Assembly (NCBI RefSeq): GCF_022829635.1
Contig: NZ_JAKSYO010000165.1
Span: 31,672 to 95,671, forward strand
Origin: Methylobacterium sp. E-066
GTDB taxonomy: Bacteria > Pseudomonadota > Alphaproteobacteria > Rhizobiales > Beijerinckiaceae
Reading direction: 5' to 3'
DNA length: 64,000 nt
Below the pieces are notes generated by a model. The model had not been told where the DNA came from, made no database searches, and saw only the letters and a program-made list of their open reading frames with translations. Both the position numbers and the translations under genes were made by a program. Below are positions 52,109-61,058 of the stretch, one piece after another. Position 1 is the stretch's first letter; every line of letters starts with the position of its first letter.

Positions 52109-53165
52109 GCTCGCCGACAGCCGCGCCGGGGCGCCGAGCCGCCGCGGCGGGGCCGGTCCGTCGGACCACAAGGCCATGACCATCGCGGGCCGGACCGTGA
52201 TGGTGCCGGTCCACACCGAGGCCGCCTTCGAGTCGCCCTTCCTGGTCCGCCGCCCGGATGCAAACGGGGTCTCTGTGATCGAGCATGACGGCGTGGTGAT
52301 CGGGCAGGCGACCTTCCCGGGCAAGCCGCGCTTCTACGCGCTCTCGACCTTCGACGGCGTGCCTTACGCGAAGATCGCCGTTCTGCACGGGCGGGACGTG
52401 CTCGCCACCACCGTGCTCCAGACCTGTATCCGCTACGCAAGCCGCACGAAGACCTGCCAGTTCTGCTCGATCGGCCAATCGCTCGCCGCCGGTCGCACCG
52501 TCGCGCACAAGACGCCCGAACAGCTCGCCGAGGTCGCCCGCGCCGCCGTGCTCCTCGACGGCGTGAAGCACATGGTCATGACGACCGGCACCCCGAACGC
52601 GACCGACCGGGGCGCCGCCGTGCTCTGCGAGAGCGCCTTTGCCGTCAAGGCCGCGGTCGACCTGCCGATCCAGGCGCAGTGTGAGCCGCCGGATGACGAC
52701 CGCTGGTTCGAGCGGATGAAAGCGTCGGGCATCGATGCCCTCGGCATGCACCTGGAGGCCGTCACGCCCGAGGTCCGGGCCCGGATCATGCCCGGTAAGG
52801 CGAGCGTGCCGCTGGAGCGGTATTACGCGGCCTTCGAGGCCGCCGTTCCCGTCTTCGGGCGAGGCCAGGTCTCGACCTACATCCTGGCAGGGCTGGGGGA
52901 CGCCCCGGAGGCGATCCTGGAGATGGCCGAGCGCCTGATCGGGATGGGCGTCTACCCGTTCGTGGTGCCGTTCGTGCCGATCTCGGGCACCCCGCTGGAG
53001 AGCCACCCGGCACCCGGTCCCGACTTCATGCACGGCATCCTCAAACCCCTCGCGGACATGCTGGTCGGCGCGGATCTTCGCTCGACCGACATCAAGGCCG
53101 GATGCGGGCGCTGCGGCGCCTGCTCGGCGCTCTCCACCTACGAGAGCGCGGGGGCGGTCTCATGA
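51996..53165 (+). CDS. nitD: MSMEG_0568 family radical SAM protein
   Basis: 389 residues. The cluster-binding cysteines are in TCIRYASRTKTCQFCSIGQS (C-x9-C-x2-C, about residues 149-162), wider than the usual CxxxCxxC. A C-terminal group, AGCGRCGACSALSTYES, may hold a second cluster. The MTTGTPNATDRGAAVLCESA and GMHLEAVTPEVRARIMPGKA segments belong to the family. It starts inside nitC (CCGGAGTC before the ATG at 51996); an ATG at 52062 is possible and nearer to where conservation begins. Function unknown, required with nitC in cyanide users. Confidence 0.9.
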   Translation: MSSSPLPTSLPAFPPVVAGLVGMPTERLINALQSYGVRLADSRAGAPSRRGGAGPSDHKAMTIAGRTVMVPVHTEAAFESPFLVRRPDANGVSVIEHDGVVIGQATFPGKPRFYALSTFDGVPYAKIAVLHGRDVLATTVLQTCIRYASRTKTCQFCSIGQSLAAGRTVAHKTPEQLAEVARAAVLLDGVKHMVMTTGTPNATDRGAAVLCESAFAVKAAVDLPIQAQCEPPDDDRWFERMKASGIDALGMHLEAVTPEVRARIMPGKASVPLERYYAAFEAAVPVFGRGQVSTYILAGLGDAPEAILEMAERLIGMGVYPFVVPFVPISGTPLESHPAPGPDFMHGILKPLADMLVGADLRSTDIKAGCGRCGACSALSTYESAGAVS

Positions 53166-53707
53166 TGTTCGAGCCCGTGCCGCCCTACTGGCCGAGCCAC
53201 TTCCGCATCAAGTTCGCCACGAGTTCATGGGAGCGGAACGCCTGCGCGGCCCTGCGCCGGCAGATCTTCTGCGCGGAGCAGCGCATCTTCACCGAAGACG
53301 ACCGGGACGCGGTCGACGCGCACGCGATCCCGATCTGTGCCCTCTCGACGCTCGGCGGCGACGCCGACGCCGTCGTCGGGACCGTGCGCATCCACGAAGG
53401 TCAGGAGCATCCCGGCGCGTGGTGGGGCTCGCGCTTGGCCGTCGCCGGAGCGTTCCGCGGCACCGCCGCCCTGGGCGCCGGGCTCATCCAGGTCGCGGTC
53501 TCCTCGGCCCATGCCCGGGGCTGCACGCGGTTCCTGGCCCATGTGCAGGATCGGAACGTCCCGTTGTTCCAGGCCCTCCACTGGACGAGCCTCGACGCGA
53601 TCGAGCTGCACGGGCGGCCGCATCACCTGATGCAAGCAGACCTCGCGGCCTACCCGCCGATGCACGACCCGGAGCACGGGCTCGTCACGTTCCGCAGGGC
53701 CGCGTGA
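53162..53707 (+). CDS. nitE: MSMEG_0567/Sll0786 family N-acetyltransferase (GNAT)
   Basis: 181 residues with ATGA overlap to nitD. FRIKFATSSWERNACAALRR starts the GNAT-like fold; AVVGTVRIHEGQEHPGAWWG and RLAVAGAFRGTAALGAGLIQ form the acetyl-CoA region; FLAHVQDRNVPLFQALHWTS is the C-terminal strand. The family is restricted to Nit1C clusters. Acceptor unknown. Confidence 0.88.
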   Translation: MMFEPVPPYWPSHFRIKFATSSWERNACAALRRQIFCAEQRIFTEDDRDAVDAHAIPICALSTLGGDADAVVGTVRIHEGQEHPGAWWGSRLAVAGAFRGTAALGAGLIQVAVSSAHARGCTRFLAHVQDRNVPLFQALHWTSLDAIELHGRPHHLMQADLAAYPPMHDPEHGLVTFRRAA

Positions 53708-54702
53708 TGAATGCGGGCTTCGACCTCCAGGCCCTGGCCGGCCAGATCCGTGAGGCGCGCGGCGTCGCTCACAAGCGCGACATCGATGCCGTGGTCGAGC
53801 GGCTGGGACTGAACAGCCGGCACGCCGCGGTGCCGGTCGGTGACGATTGTGCCGCGATACCGGATGGCGACGGACACCTGCTGTTCGCCATCGAGGGCTT
53901 CCTCGACAGCTTCGTCGCGGCCGATCCGTACTTCGCTGGCTATTGCGGCATCATGGTCAACCTCAGCGACATCGCCGCGATGGGTGGGCGCCCGCTCGCG
54001 GTGGTCGACGCGCTGTGGAGCCGGGACGCCGCGGCGGCGGACCCGATCCTGGCTGGCCTGTCCGACGCGGCCGCGCTCTACGGCGTCCCGATCGTCGGCG
54101 GTCACACCAATACCCGAGCCCAGGCGGGCAACCTCGCGGTCGCCGTGCTCGGCCGGGCCGGCCCGCGCCTGCTCACGAGCTTCGACGCGGCGCCCGGCGA
54201 TGACCTCGTCGCGGCGATCGACCTGCGCGGACGCTTCCGCGACCCATACCCGTACTGGGACGCCTCGACCGGCAGGGCGGGCGAGCGTCTGCGCGGTGAT
54301 CTCGCGTTGCTGCCGGGCTTGGCGGAGAGCGGTCTGTGCCGGGCGGCCAAGGATATCAGCATGGCGGGTGTCGTCGGCACCGCCCTGATGCTGCTGGAAT
54401 GCTCGAATGTCGGTGGTGTCATAGACCTCGACGCGATCCCGCGGCCGGCCGATGTGCCGCTCGCCCGCTGGCTCACCGCCTTCCCGAGCTTCGGCTACCT
54501 TCTGAGCGTGCGCCCGGACTGCACGCCCGCCGTCCGCGCGCGGTTCGCCGAACGGGACATCGCCGTCGCCACGGTGGGTCAGCTCGATGCAAGCCGGGTC
54601 GCCCGGGTGCGCGACGCCTCCGGCGAAGAGGCCGTGGTCTGGGACTTCGCGGTCAGCCCGCTGATCGGCTGTGGCCAGGATGGCATGGGTGCCCTCCGAT
54701 GA
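53707..54702 (+). CDS. nitF: Sll0787 family AIR synthase-like protein
   Basis: 331 residues with one-base overlap to nitE. It follows the PurM/ThiL/HypE fold: VPVGDDCAAIPDGDGHLLFA, FAGYCGIMVNLSDIAAMGGR (metal- and ATP-binding Asp), YGVPIVGGHTNTRAQAGNLA and AKDISMAGVVGTALMLLECS. Such proteins use ATP to activate a carbonyl or carbamoyl group. Its substrate within Nit1C is unknown. Confidence 0.9.
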   Translation: MNAGFDLQALAGQIREARGVAHKRDIDAVVERLGLNSRHAAVPVGDDCAAIPDGDGHLLFAIEGFLDSFVAADPYFAGYCGIMVNLSDIAAMGGRPLAVVDALWSRDAAAADPILAGLSDAAALYGVPIVGGHTNTRAQAGNLAVAVLGRAGPRLLTSFDAAPGDDLVAAIDLRGRFRDPYPYWDASTGRAGERLRGDLALLPGLAESGLCRAAKDISMAGVVGTALMLLECSNVGGVIDLDAIPRPADVPLARWLTAFPSFGYLLSVRPDCTPAVRARFAERDIAVATVGQLDASRVARVRDASGEEAVVWDFAVSPLIGCGQDGMGALR

Positions 54703-55874
54703 CGGCCCTGCGCATCGCCATCCTGACCCATTCCACCAATCCACGGGGCGGCGTCGCGCACTGCCTCGCCCTGGCCGAGGCCCTGTGCGCGCTCGGGCAT
54801 GAGGCGGTGGTCCACGCGCCCGATCCGTCCGGGCGCGGCTTCTTTCGCGCGGCCGCCTGCCCGACGGTCTCGGTGGCCGCAAAGCCGGTGGCCGGCACGA
54901 CGGTCGACCGCGTGCGGGCGCGCATCGCCGATTACCTGCGCCACTTCGCGTCGCCCGCCGCCTGTGACTTCGACGTCTTTCACGCCCATTGCGGCATCGG
55001 CGGCAATGCGCTCGCGACCCTCAAGCACCGCCGCTTGATCCCCGGCTTCGTGCGCACGGTCCACCACGTCGACAGCTTCTCCGACCCGGTGCTGGCGGAC
55101 TGGCAGGATCGCTCCATTCGTGAGGCCACGCGCCTGCTCTGTGTCAGCCGCACCTGGGCCGACCGGATCGCGGACGATCGCGGTACGGAGATCGGCGTCG
55201 TCGGGAACGGCGTGGACCTGGCGGCCTATCGAGAGGCGCCGACCGAAGCCGACGCGATCGTGAAGGAGCGCTGGGGCCTCGGTGCCGGGCCGGTCGTCCT
55301 GAGCGTCGGCGGCTTCGAGGCGCGTAAGAACACGGCCGGGATCATCGACGCTTTCGCGCTCCTGCGTCGACGCCACCCCCAGGCGCAGCTCGTAGTTGTC
55401 GGCGGCGCATCACTCCTCGACCACGCCGCCTACGGCGCACGCTGCCGCGCCGCGCTGAGGACACATGGGCTTGTGGTCGGGGGCGGCGAGGCCGTGATCG
55501 AGACCGGACCCGTCTCGCAGGAGGAGATGCCGGCCTTCTATCGCAGAGCGGACGTTCTCGCCTTTCCATCCTGGACGGAGGGCTTCGGGCTCTGCGTGCT
55601 TGAGGCGATGGCCTGCGGCACCCCGACGATCGTCTCGCGCCGGCCGCCCTTCACCGAGTACCTCCGGAGCGACGACGCCCTCTTCGTCGATCCCGGCGAT
55701 CCCCGGGACATCGCCGACGCCATGACGGCCGCCCTGGCACCGATGACGCGCGCGCGGCTGCGCGCGGCCGGTTCGACCCGGGCCGCCGCGCATTCCTGGC
55801 GCGCCTGCGCCGAGCGTCACCTCGATACCTACGCGGCCTGCGCCCGCGTCGAACGGGAGCCGATCCATGCCTGA
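54699..55874 (+). CDS. MSMEG_0565 family glycosyltransferase
   Basis: 391 residues of the GT4 fold with ATGA overlap to nitF: AILTHSTNPRGGVAHCLALA at the N-terminus, VVLSVGGFEARKNTAGIIDA and FPSWTEGFGLCVLEAMACGT (EX7E) in the C-terminal domain. Members of this family occur inside many Nit1C operons, though it is absent from the eight-gene Pseudomonas version. A sugar may therefore be attached to an intermediate. Overlaps the next gene by eight bases. Confidence 0.88.
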   Translation: MTALRIAILTHSTNPRGGVAHCLALAEALCALGHEAVVHAPDPSGRGFFRAAACPTVSVAAKPVAGTTVDRVRARIADYLRHFASPAACDFDVFHAHCGIGGNALATLKHRRLIPGFVRTVHHVDSFSDPVLADWQDRSIREATRLLCVSRTWADRIADDRGTEIGVVGNGVDLAAYREAPTEADAIVKERWGLGAGPVVLSVGGFEARKNTAGIIDAFALLRRRHPQAQLVVVGGASLLDHAAYGARCRAALRTHGLVVGGGEAVIETGPVSQEEMPAFYRRADVLAFPSWTEGFGLCVLEAMACGTPTIVSRRPPFTEYLRSDDALFVDPGDPRDIADAMTAALAPMTRARLRAAGSTRAAAHSWRACAERHLDTYAACARVEREPIHA

Positions 55875-56148
55875 GATGCACTTCCACATCCGCTGGCCCG
55901 ATGGAAGGCGCGAGGCCTGCTATTCGCCCTCCCTCGTCGTGAAGGATTTCCTCGCGGTCGGCGAAAGCTACGCCCTCGACGACTTCGTCGAGAAGACCCG
56001 CACGGCCCTCACCATCGCGAGCGAGCGGGTGCGCGAGAAATACGGCTTCGCGTGCGCGTCGGCGATGGCCCAGTGCGCCCGGATCGAGACCGCGGCGAAG
56101 CGGCAGGACCCCGGGGGCCTCGTCACGGTCGAGACCTTCGAACCCTGA
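55867..56148 (+). CDS. nitG: MSMEG_0570 family nitrogen starvation response protein
   Basis: 93 residues. MPEMHFHIRWPDGRREACYS, VVKDFLAVGESYALDDFVEK and CASAMAQCARIE are typical of the small MSMEG_0570 family, found only next to Nit1 genes. No catalytic motif is seen; a carrier or subunit role is possible. Confidence 0.88.
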   Translation: MPEMHFHIRWPDGRREACYSPSLVVKDFLAVGESYALDDFVEKTRTALTIASERVREKYGFACASAMAQCARIETAAKRQDPGGLVTVETFEP

Positions 56149-56187
56149 ACCCGGCGCCTCCCCTCGGAACATCGCGGAGTTAGAGCC

Positions 56188-57456
56188 ATGACGTCCACGC
56201 CCCGTCACGTCCCGGTCGCCATCGTCGGCGGTGGCCAGGCCGGTCTCTCGGTCAGCTATCACCTGAAGCAGCGCGGGATCGATCATCTCGTCTTCGAGAA
56301 GCATACGGCCGCGCACACGTGGTCGAGCCAGCGCTGGGACACGTTCTGCCTGGTCACGCCGAACTGGCAGTGCGACCTGCCCGGCCATCCCTACGATGGG
56401 CCGGATCCGGACGGGTTCATGAAGAAGGACGAGATCGTCGCGTACCTGAAGGGCTTCGTGGCGAAGGTGAATCCGCCGATCCGCGAGGGTGTCGCGGTCA
56501 CACGCGTCGAACGGCGCGAAGACGGCGTCTTCTCGGTCCAGACCTCGGACGGCGACTACACGGCGAACGAGGTCGTGGTTGCCTCGGGCGGCTATCACAC
56601 CCCGATCATCCCGCGCATGGCCGAGAAGCTGCCGGGCTCGGTCACGCAGATCCACTCGAACCAGTATCGCAACCCGGCCCAACTGCCGGAGGGCGAGGTT
56701 CTGGTGGTGGGCTCAGGTCAGTCCGGCGCGCAAATAGCCGAAGACCTGCATCTCGCCGGCCGCGCGGTGCATCTCGCGGTGGGCGATGCGCCGCGCTGCG
56801 CCCGGTTCTACCGGGGCCGCGACGTCGTCACCTGGCTCGCCGATATGGGCTACTACGCGATGACCGTCGACAACCATCCGCTGCGCGACGGCGTCCGCGA
56901 CAACACCAACCACTACGTGACCGGCCGCGACGGTGGCCGGGACATCGACCTGCGCCGCTTCGCCAAGGAGGGCATGACGCTCTACGGTGTGCTGGAAGAT
57001 TACGATGATGGCAGCCTACGCTTCCGCGACAACCTCAAGCGCTCACTCGACGGCGCCGACCGGACGTACAACGGCATCAACGCGGCCATCGACAAGTACA
57101 TCACCGAAAACAACGTCGATGCTCCGGTGCAGGCGCACTACACCCCCGTTTGGGAGCCGGGCGAGCCCATCACCCGTCTTGCCCTCGCGGGCTCCGGCAT
57201 CACCGCGATCGTCTGGTGCATCGGCTTCACGCCGGACTTCCGATGGCTCGACGCGTCCGTGTTCAACGGCGCGGGAAACCCCAAGCACAAGCGCGGCGTG
57301 ACGCAGGAGGACGGCGTCTACTTCATCGGTCTGCCCTGGCTGAATAGCTGGGGCTCGGGCCGCTTCGGCGCGGTCGGCCGCGATGCCGAGTTCGTCGCGC
57401 AGACCATCCAGACGCGCCTCGGCGCTGAGCGGTTCGCCCTGAAGTTCGCCGTGTAG
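56188..57456 (+). CDS. nitH: MSMEG_0569 family flavin-dependent oxidoreductase
   Basis: 422 residues. VAIVGGGQAGLSVSYHLKQR (residue ~10) is the FAD Rossmann loop and VLVVGSGQSGAQIAEDLHLA (~173) the NADPH loop. VSQRWDTFCLVTPNWQ-like sequence and the AIVWCIGFTPDFRWLD block match flavin monooxygenase-type proteins. In Nit1C it is a candidate for oxidising a nitrogen or cyano group. It is the last gene, 39 bases after nitG. Confidence 0.9.
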   Translation: MTSTPRHVPVAIVGGGQAGLSVSYHLKQRGIDHLVFEKHTAAHTWSSQRWDTFCLVTPNWQCDLPGHPYDGPDPDGFMKKDEIVAYLKGFVAKVNPPIREGVAVTRVERREDGVFSVQTSDGDYTANEVVVASGGYHTPIIPRMAEKLPGSVTQIHSNQYRNPAQLPEGEVLVVGSGQSGAQIAEDLHLAGRAVHLAVGDAPRCARFYRGRDVVTWLADMGYYAMTVDNHPLRDGVRDNTNHYVTGRDGGRDIDLRRFAKEGMTLYGVLEDYDDGSLRFRDNLKRSLDGADRTYNGINAAIDKYITENNVDAPVQAHYTPVWEPGEPITRLALAGSGITAIVWCIGFTPDFRWLDASVFNGAGNPKHKRGVTQEDGVYFIGLPWLNSWGSGRFGAVGRDAEFVAQTIQTRLGAERFALKFAV

Positions 57457-57760
57457 ATGGGTTGCCGTCGGGGCGGCCGCTTGTACGGCACCGATGGCTG
57501 CCTCGGCCCATGTTTGAGCCGCCCTCGCCATACCCTTCCTTTCTGGAGCGGGTTGACTAAGCCTCGAAGCCTGATGCCACGCTGCCCCTCACACACGCTG
57601 AGGGGATAGCCTGTGAGTTTGCACATCAGGCTTGATGGGGTTGGTTCATCCCTGTCGAATGCTGCCCGCTACACCTTGGGTATCCGCATCTCCGCGCGAA
57701 CGGTCTGTCGGAGACTTGGCTCTTGAAGGAGTTGAGACACCGCCATTGGGCGTTGATCGC
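57457..57760. other. Intergenic, no gene recognised
   Basis: About 300 bases after the Nit1C cluster. A minus-strand frame of about 100 codons overlaps the end of nitH but has shadow-like composition. Near 57720 the plus strand reads LKELRHRHWALIAQAPGR, which may be a coding scrap. No terminator with a T-run found. Confidence 0.35.
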
Positions 57761-58264
57761 TCAGGCGCCCGGTAGAGTGACGGCTAGGTTCCAACTGATG
57801 TTCAGTCCCTCGGATGGCGATACCAGCCCGGCCCCGAGGGCGATCCAGACGAGGTGGGCATCCGTGCGTGCGCCGAGCTTGGCGCGGATCACGGAGAGGT
57901 TGTTGTGCACGGTCTTAAGGCTCAGGCACAGCGCCTCGGCCACCGCCTGCGCCGTCGTACCCGCCGCCGTCAGGCTCAGGATCTCGAGTTCTCGCGGGCT
58001 GAGGTCGTCGAGGGCTTCGCGCCCGCCCGCCACCTCGTCCACCGCGATGGCCCGCGCGATATCGGCGCTCATCGCGCCCTCGGCCCGCAGCACCGCGGCC
58101 ACCGCCGCCAGGAGCTCGCGCGGCGGACTGGCTTTGCTGACATAGCCGCACGCACCGGTAGCGAAGGCTTGACGTGCGACCACCGACCCCGTGCGCATAC
58201 TGAACACCAGGATGCGCGCTGCTCCATCCCACTGGCGGATGTGCCAGATGGCTTCGATGCCGCT
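57761..58264 (-). pseudogene. LuxR-type response regulator, N-terminally truncated
   Basis: The frame encodes the end of a receiver domain (SGIEAIWHIRQWDGAARILV, then SMRTGSVVARQAFATGACGY and KASPPRELL) and a complete LuxR/FixJ helix-turn-helix (LDDLSPRELEILSLTAAGTT, then VAEALCLSLKTVHNNLSVIR). The receiver N-terminus with its acidic pocket and phospho-accepting Asp is missing. Similarity stops abruptly at 58264, and the first possible start (GTG 58207) lies inside the domain. This looks like a remnant left by rearrangement near the transposon end. Confidence 0.7.
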
Positions 58265-58350
58265 TCGGCTTCTGGTGGTGGATGACGGTCAGAGGCGTGG
58301 TCGGACGGGCCGGGGGAACGAATTGCCCTGGCCGCAGCACGCCTCCTATC

Positions 58351-58507
58351 TCAGACCCGCGAGTCTTTCAAAGCATCGCGGCTGGATCGGATGTGACGCT
58401 TCAAGGCCTCCATGATCCGGTCGATGTCCTGAGCCGAGAGGCAGCCGACCTCGGCAAGTTCCGAGGTGATCGCTTGCAGCGCCGCCGTTTGCGCCTCCAA
58501 GACAGGC
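58351..58507 (-). pseudogene. C-terminal remnant of a gene cut by the transposon end
   Basis: Read on the minus strand this stretch encodes EAQTAALQAITSELAEVGCL then SAQDIDRIMEALKRHIRSSR and DALKDSRV plus a stop at 58351. The helical, charged composition is that of a real protein. The frame meets a stop right at the boundary 58507/58508, where the transposon terminus begins, so the rest of the gene probably lies beyond the other end of the transposon. Family not recognised. Confidence 0.55.
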
Positions 58508-58632
58508 TGTCATTTCTCATAAAAGTTTGCCCCGATTTCGCATGGCGTTAAAGGGAGGCTCTCAACGAAAATTATCTCGAATCTCTAAGAAGCTTGTTCT
58601 CACCCACCCGATCTCTCAAAGAACTTTGCCCC
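58508..58632. repeat. Transposon left terminus with three 18-19 bp repeats
   Basis: After the terminal TGTCA, related repeats occur at 58515-58533 (TCTCATAAAAGTTTGCCCC), 58582-58599 (TCTCTAAGAAGCTTGTTC) and 58614-58632 (TCTCAAAGAACTTTGCCCC). All are in the same orientation. Arrays of this kind are transposase-binding sites at Tn5053- and Tn7-type ends. Confidence 0.7.
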
Positions 58633-59207
58633 TGCATGCAAAAGCCCTATTTTGGTCTTACATCTCGCTTCACAAGCGTTCTGATTCCAAATCGAGAACG
58701 CCGACGTCGAGTTTCAACCGCGGGATCGGCGCACCACTTCGGCGGATAATTCAAACATAAATTTGTTTATCATTGATACCGAAGACTGATAGCTATTGTA
58801 TTTCTATGAAATCTTACAAACTATTCAATAATATCTATATCCGCGGCGAGCACAAGCCATAAATTCATCGAAAACAACAATAATGTCTTCACGAGCAAGC
58901 CGTCGCGAAGTGGGAATTGGTCAGAACGTAAAGAGAGGATTGTTAAGGCAGCCGTCTACTGCAAATCATCGATCCGCAGCATGCTCTTTCTCTACTTGAG
59001 GGTCGTGACATAATTGGTTCCCGTCGTCGGAACCTACCGTCCGGCTGGATCGAGTCTTCATTGACACTGCACGGGCTGTGAGAAGCGAGGGACTATACCG
59101 GGCTTTCGATTCCAGTCTGCCATCAGAGAGCTAAGACAAATCAGCAGCTCGTCAACTAGATATTTATTGATTAAACTTGCATTTTTGATCAACATATTAT
59201 GATGCAA
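58633..59207. other. Non-coding, A+T-rich interior of the transposon left end
   Basis: About 575 bases without a credible gene. A short hairpin GGTTCC-CGTCGTC-GGAACC lies near 59022-59040 and a TTGAT...ATCAA dyad near 59166-59191, just after the tniQ stop. No CRISPR-like spaced repeats were seen when I looked for a guide array, which argues against a Cas-associated transposon on this side. Confidence 0.5.
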
Positions 59208-61046
59208 TTATCGTAGTTCAGACCAGAATTTCAAGGTGAGATCGGACCGCCGCCACAACGTCGCAACTTTACCGCCTTTGATAACAAGAGCTGGTTTAAT
59301 GTTTGCATCATCGCAGGCCTTCCGTACCGACCGCACGCCAGATCCTACGGTCCGGGCGATTTCACCAGTAGTAGCGTAATTGGCCCTGAATGCCTCTAAC
59401 ACATCTTCCTTCACGAGAATTTCACCGCTACTTGTCAAAGTGCCTGTCATTAATCCACTTCGAACAATCAGGCCGACGATATCAGTGGGGATACCAATGT
59501 GTAGCCCGACTTGACGGAGGGTAAGACCGCCTCCATGGATCAAACGACGAGCCACTCTGATATCCTCTGGGTCGACGAGAAAGCCCGCGAGCCCTGGCGC
59601 ACCCTTCAGAATTGCCCTGACCTCAAGCTGTCCTTCTAGGATCATTCCGCAGATTCCCCGTACACCGTCGACCCGGGTGTGCTTGCTAGCGCGTGCAAGC
59701 GGGAGAAGCCCTGTTGGGGCGGTCTCGACTGTTGGAGCGGCGCCACGAAGTTGAGCTAATACAGCAGCTATCGCCTCGCGGTCGAATACGTCGACCTTGA
59801 CGCCAGCGCGACGGTGAATTTCAGCCGGCGCAAAAATTCTGGCCGCTACCAGCGTGCTGGTCTGGCGTTTTGCCAATCCAAGTACGGCTGGTAGCTCGTC
59901 TGCGCGGACTGTACGATCGAGAATGACGCAAATTTCGTCCGCTATCTCTCGGGCGATAGCAATGGGTGTGCCTTTTTTGGTTCTTTCCGGCCAAGCTCCT
60001 AGAGCCCTGATATAGCCAGTTAGCATCTGCGGCGTGCGTCCGCATCGCTTAGCGAGATCTGAGAGGCCGATTGGAGAAAGGTCGGCGTGTCGAACGATGA
60101 TTGAAGTCTTGTGAACAGGGCCTCGCGCTGCACAGTGCTTGAAAAGGACTTCTCTGATCGCGTCTCCACTTAGCCCTTTGGGTAGTTGCTTTGCCCACAG
60201 GTACAAATAACCGTACACCTGTTCCGCACCCCAAGCACCAATGCCGACGTGATCGGCTCGGGCCATCTCATCGAGCATGGCATTGAAGGCGGTTGGCCAA
60301 TCCCGGGCGATCTCAAACCCAACTGAGTGTATTTCGGAATGACGCTCGGGCGGGAACTTCGAGAGGGCTCCGGTTGCGCCCCCGGCAAAAGCGACGCCAA
60401 ACCGCTCCATCGCGTCGCAAGCTTCGGCTAGTATTAGACCATCGAGAATTGGGATATTCGCTCGATCCATACCGCCTAAACGTCCGACAATGTAGGCGTC
60501 TGCCAACGTTTCGCCGGTCGAGACTGATACGCCGTTGCAGCCCAGCAGGGAGTGGCCGTTCCCGCAACGTGTAAGTGAACCGGCGTCCCATGTGACGTTC
60601 ACGCCGCAAACTGGGCACGAGGTGGCTAGGCGAACCTTATGAAGCGGGCAGGTCTCCACGGCCGCCACGTCCCACCAGAAACGGCGATAGATGTTCCAGT
60701 GACCATGGCGTCCCAACGATGGTTCGCAAAGATCATTCTTCCAGCAACATGGGCACCATCGTCTCTCGCTCGTAGTCCAGTCGTCCCTGTGAAGTTGCTC
60801 GCTCCCGATTAAAACCTTTCGTTTCGTCACCTCGGCGGGCGACCACTTTAGGAACTCTTTCTCGCTACGTCCCAATCTGTCCGCCAGCGGTTGGTCAGCG
60901 CGCCCCTGCAGTATGTCAGTCAGTGAGTGCCCGACTTTCTTCAGCCGTTCTCGGCTCCATGGCTCTCCGTTGATGTCGAAGGCACGTAACAGGTGCGCTG
61001 CGGCGGATTCTCCGTCCATGACGGGTGGGATGATTGTCAACCGCAT
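59208..61046 (-). CDS. tniQ: TniQ family transposition protein
   Basis: 612 residues. The N-terminal ~180 residues are the TniQ domain: MRLTIIPPVMDGESAAAHLL at the start and zinc-finger cysteines in RWCPCCWKNDLCEP and CPLHKVRLATSCPVCG, then CGNGHSLL. The long C-terminal part (RKCGR-like helices, LTLRQVGLHIGIPTDIVGLI) contains several helix-turn-helix-like segments and probably recognises target DNA. At 612 residues it is larger than the ~400 of classical Tn5053 TniQ and closer to TnsD-like target selectors. Thirteen bases separate it from tniB. Confidence 0.85.
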   Translation of the reverse strand: MRLTIIPPVMDGESAAAHLLRAFDINGEPWSRERLKKVGHSLTDILQGRADQPLADRLGRSEKEFLKWSPAEVTKRKVLIGSEQLHRDDWTTSERRWCPCCWKNDLCEPSLGRHGHWNIYRRFWWDVAAVETCPLHKVRLATSCPVCGVNVTWDAGSLTRCGNGHSLLGCNGVSVSTGETLADAYIVGRLGGMDRANIPILDGLILAEACDAMERFGVAFAGGATGALSKFPPERHSEIHSVGFEIARDWPTAFNAMLDEMARADHVGIGAWGAEQVYGYLYLWAKQLPKGLSGDAIREVLFKHCAARGPVHKTSIIVRHADLSPIGLSDLAKRCGRTPQMLTGYIRALGAWPERTKKGTPIAIAREIADEICVILDRTVRADELPAVLGLAKRQTSTLVAARIFAPAEIHRRAGVKVDVFDREAIAAVLAQLRGAAPTVETAPTGLLPLARASKHTRVDGVRGICGMILEGQLEVRAILKGAPGLAGFLVDPEDIRVARRLIHGGGLTLRQVGLHIGIPTDIVGLIVRSGLMTGTLTSSGEILVKEDVLEAFRANYATTGEIARTVGSGVRSVRKACDDANIKPALVIKGGKVATLWRRSDLTLKFWSELR

Positions 61047-61058
61047 CGATGTCCTCCT

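Noticed and set aside
58257..58290. Plus-strand MPLRLLVVDD, like the start of a receiver domain, abutting the truncated LuxR gene on the other strand
   Set aside because: Tempting as evidence for an inversion, but the match ends after the two aspartates and the bases overlap conserved codons of the minus-strand gene; most likely coincidence.
58508..59207. CRISPR array or guide for a Cas-associated transposon
   Set aside because: No evenly spaced repeats longer than the three transposase-binding repeats, and no cas genes in the visible part.
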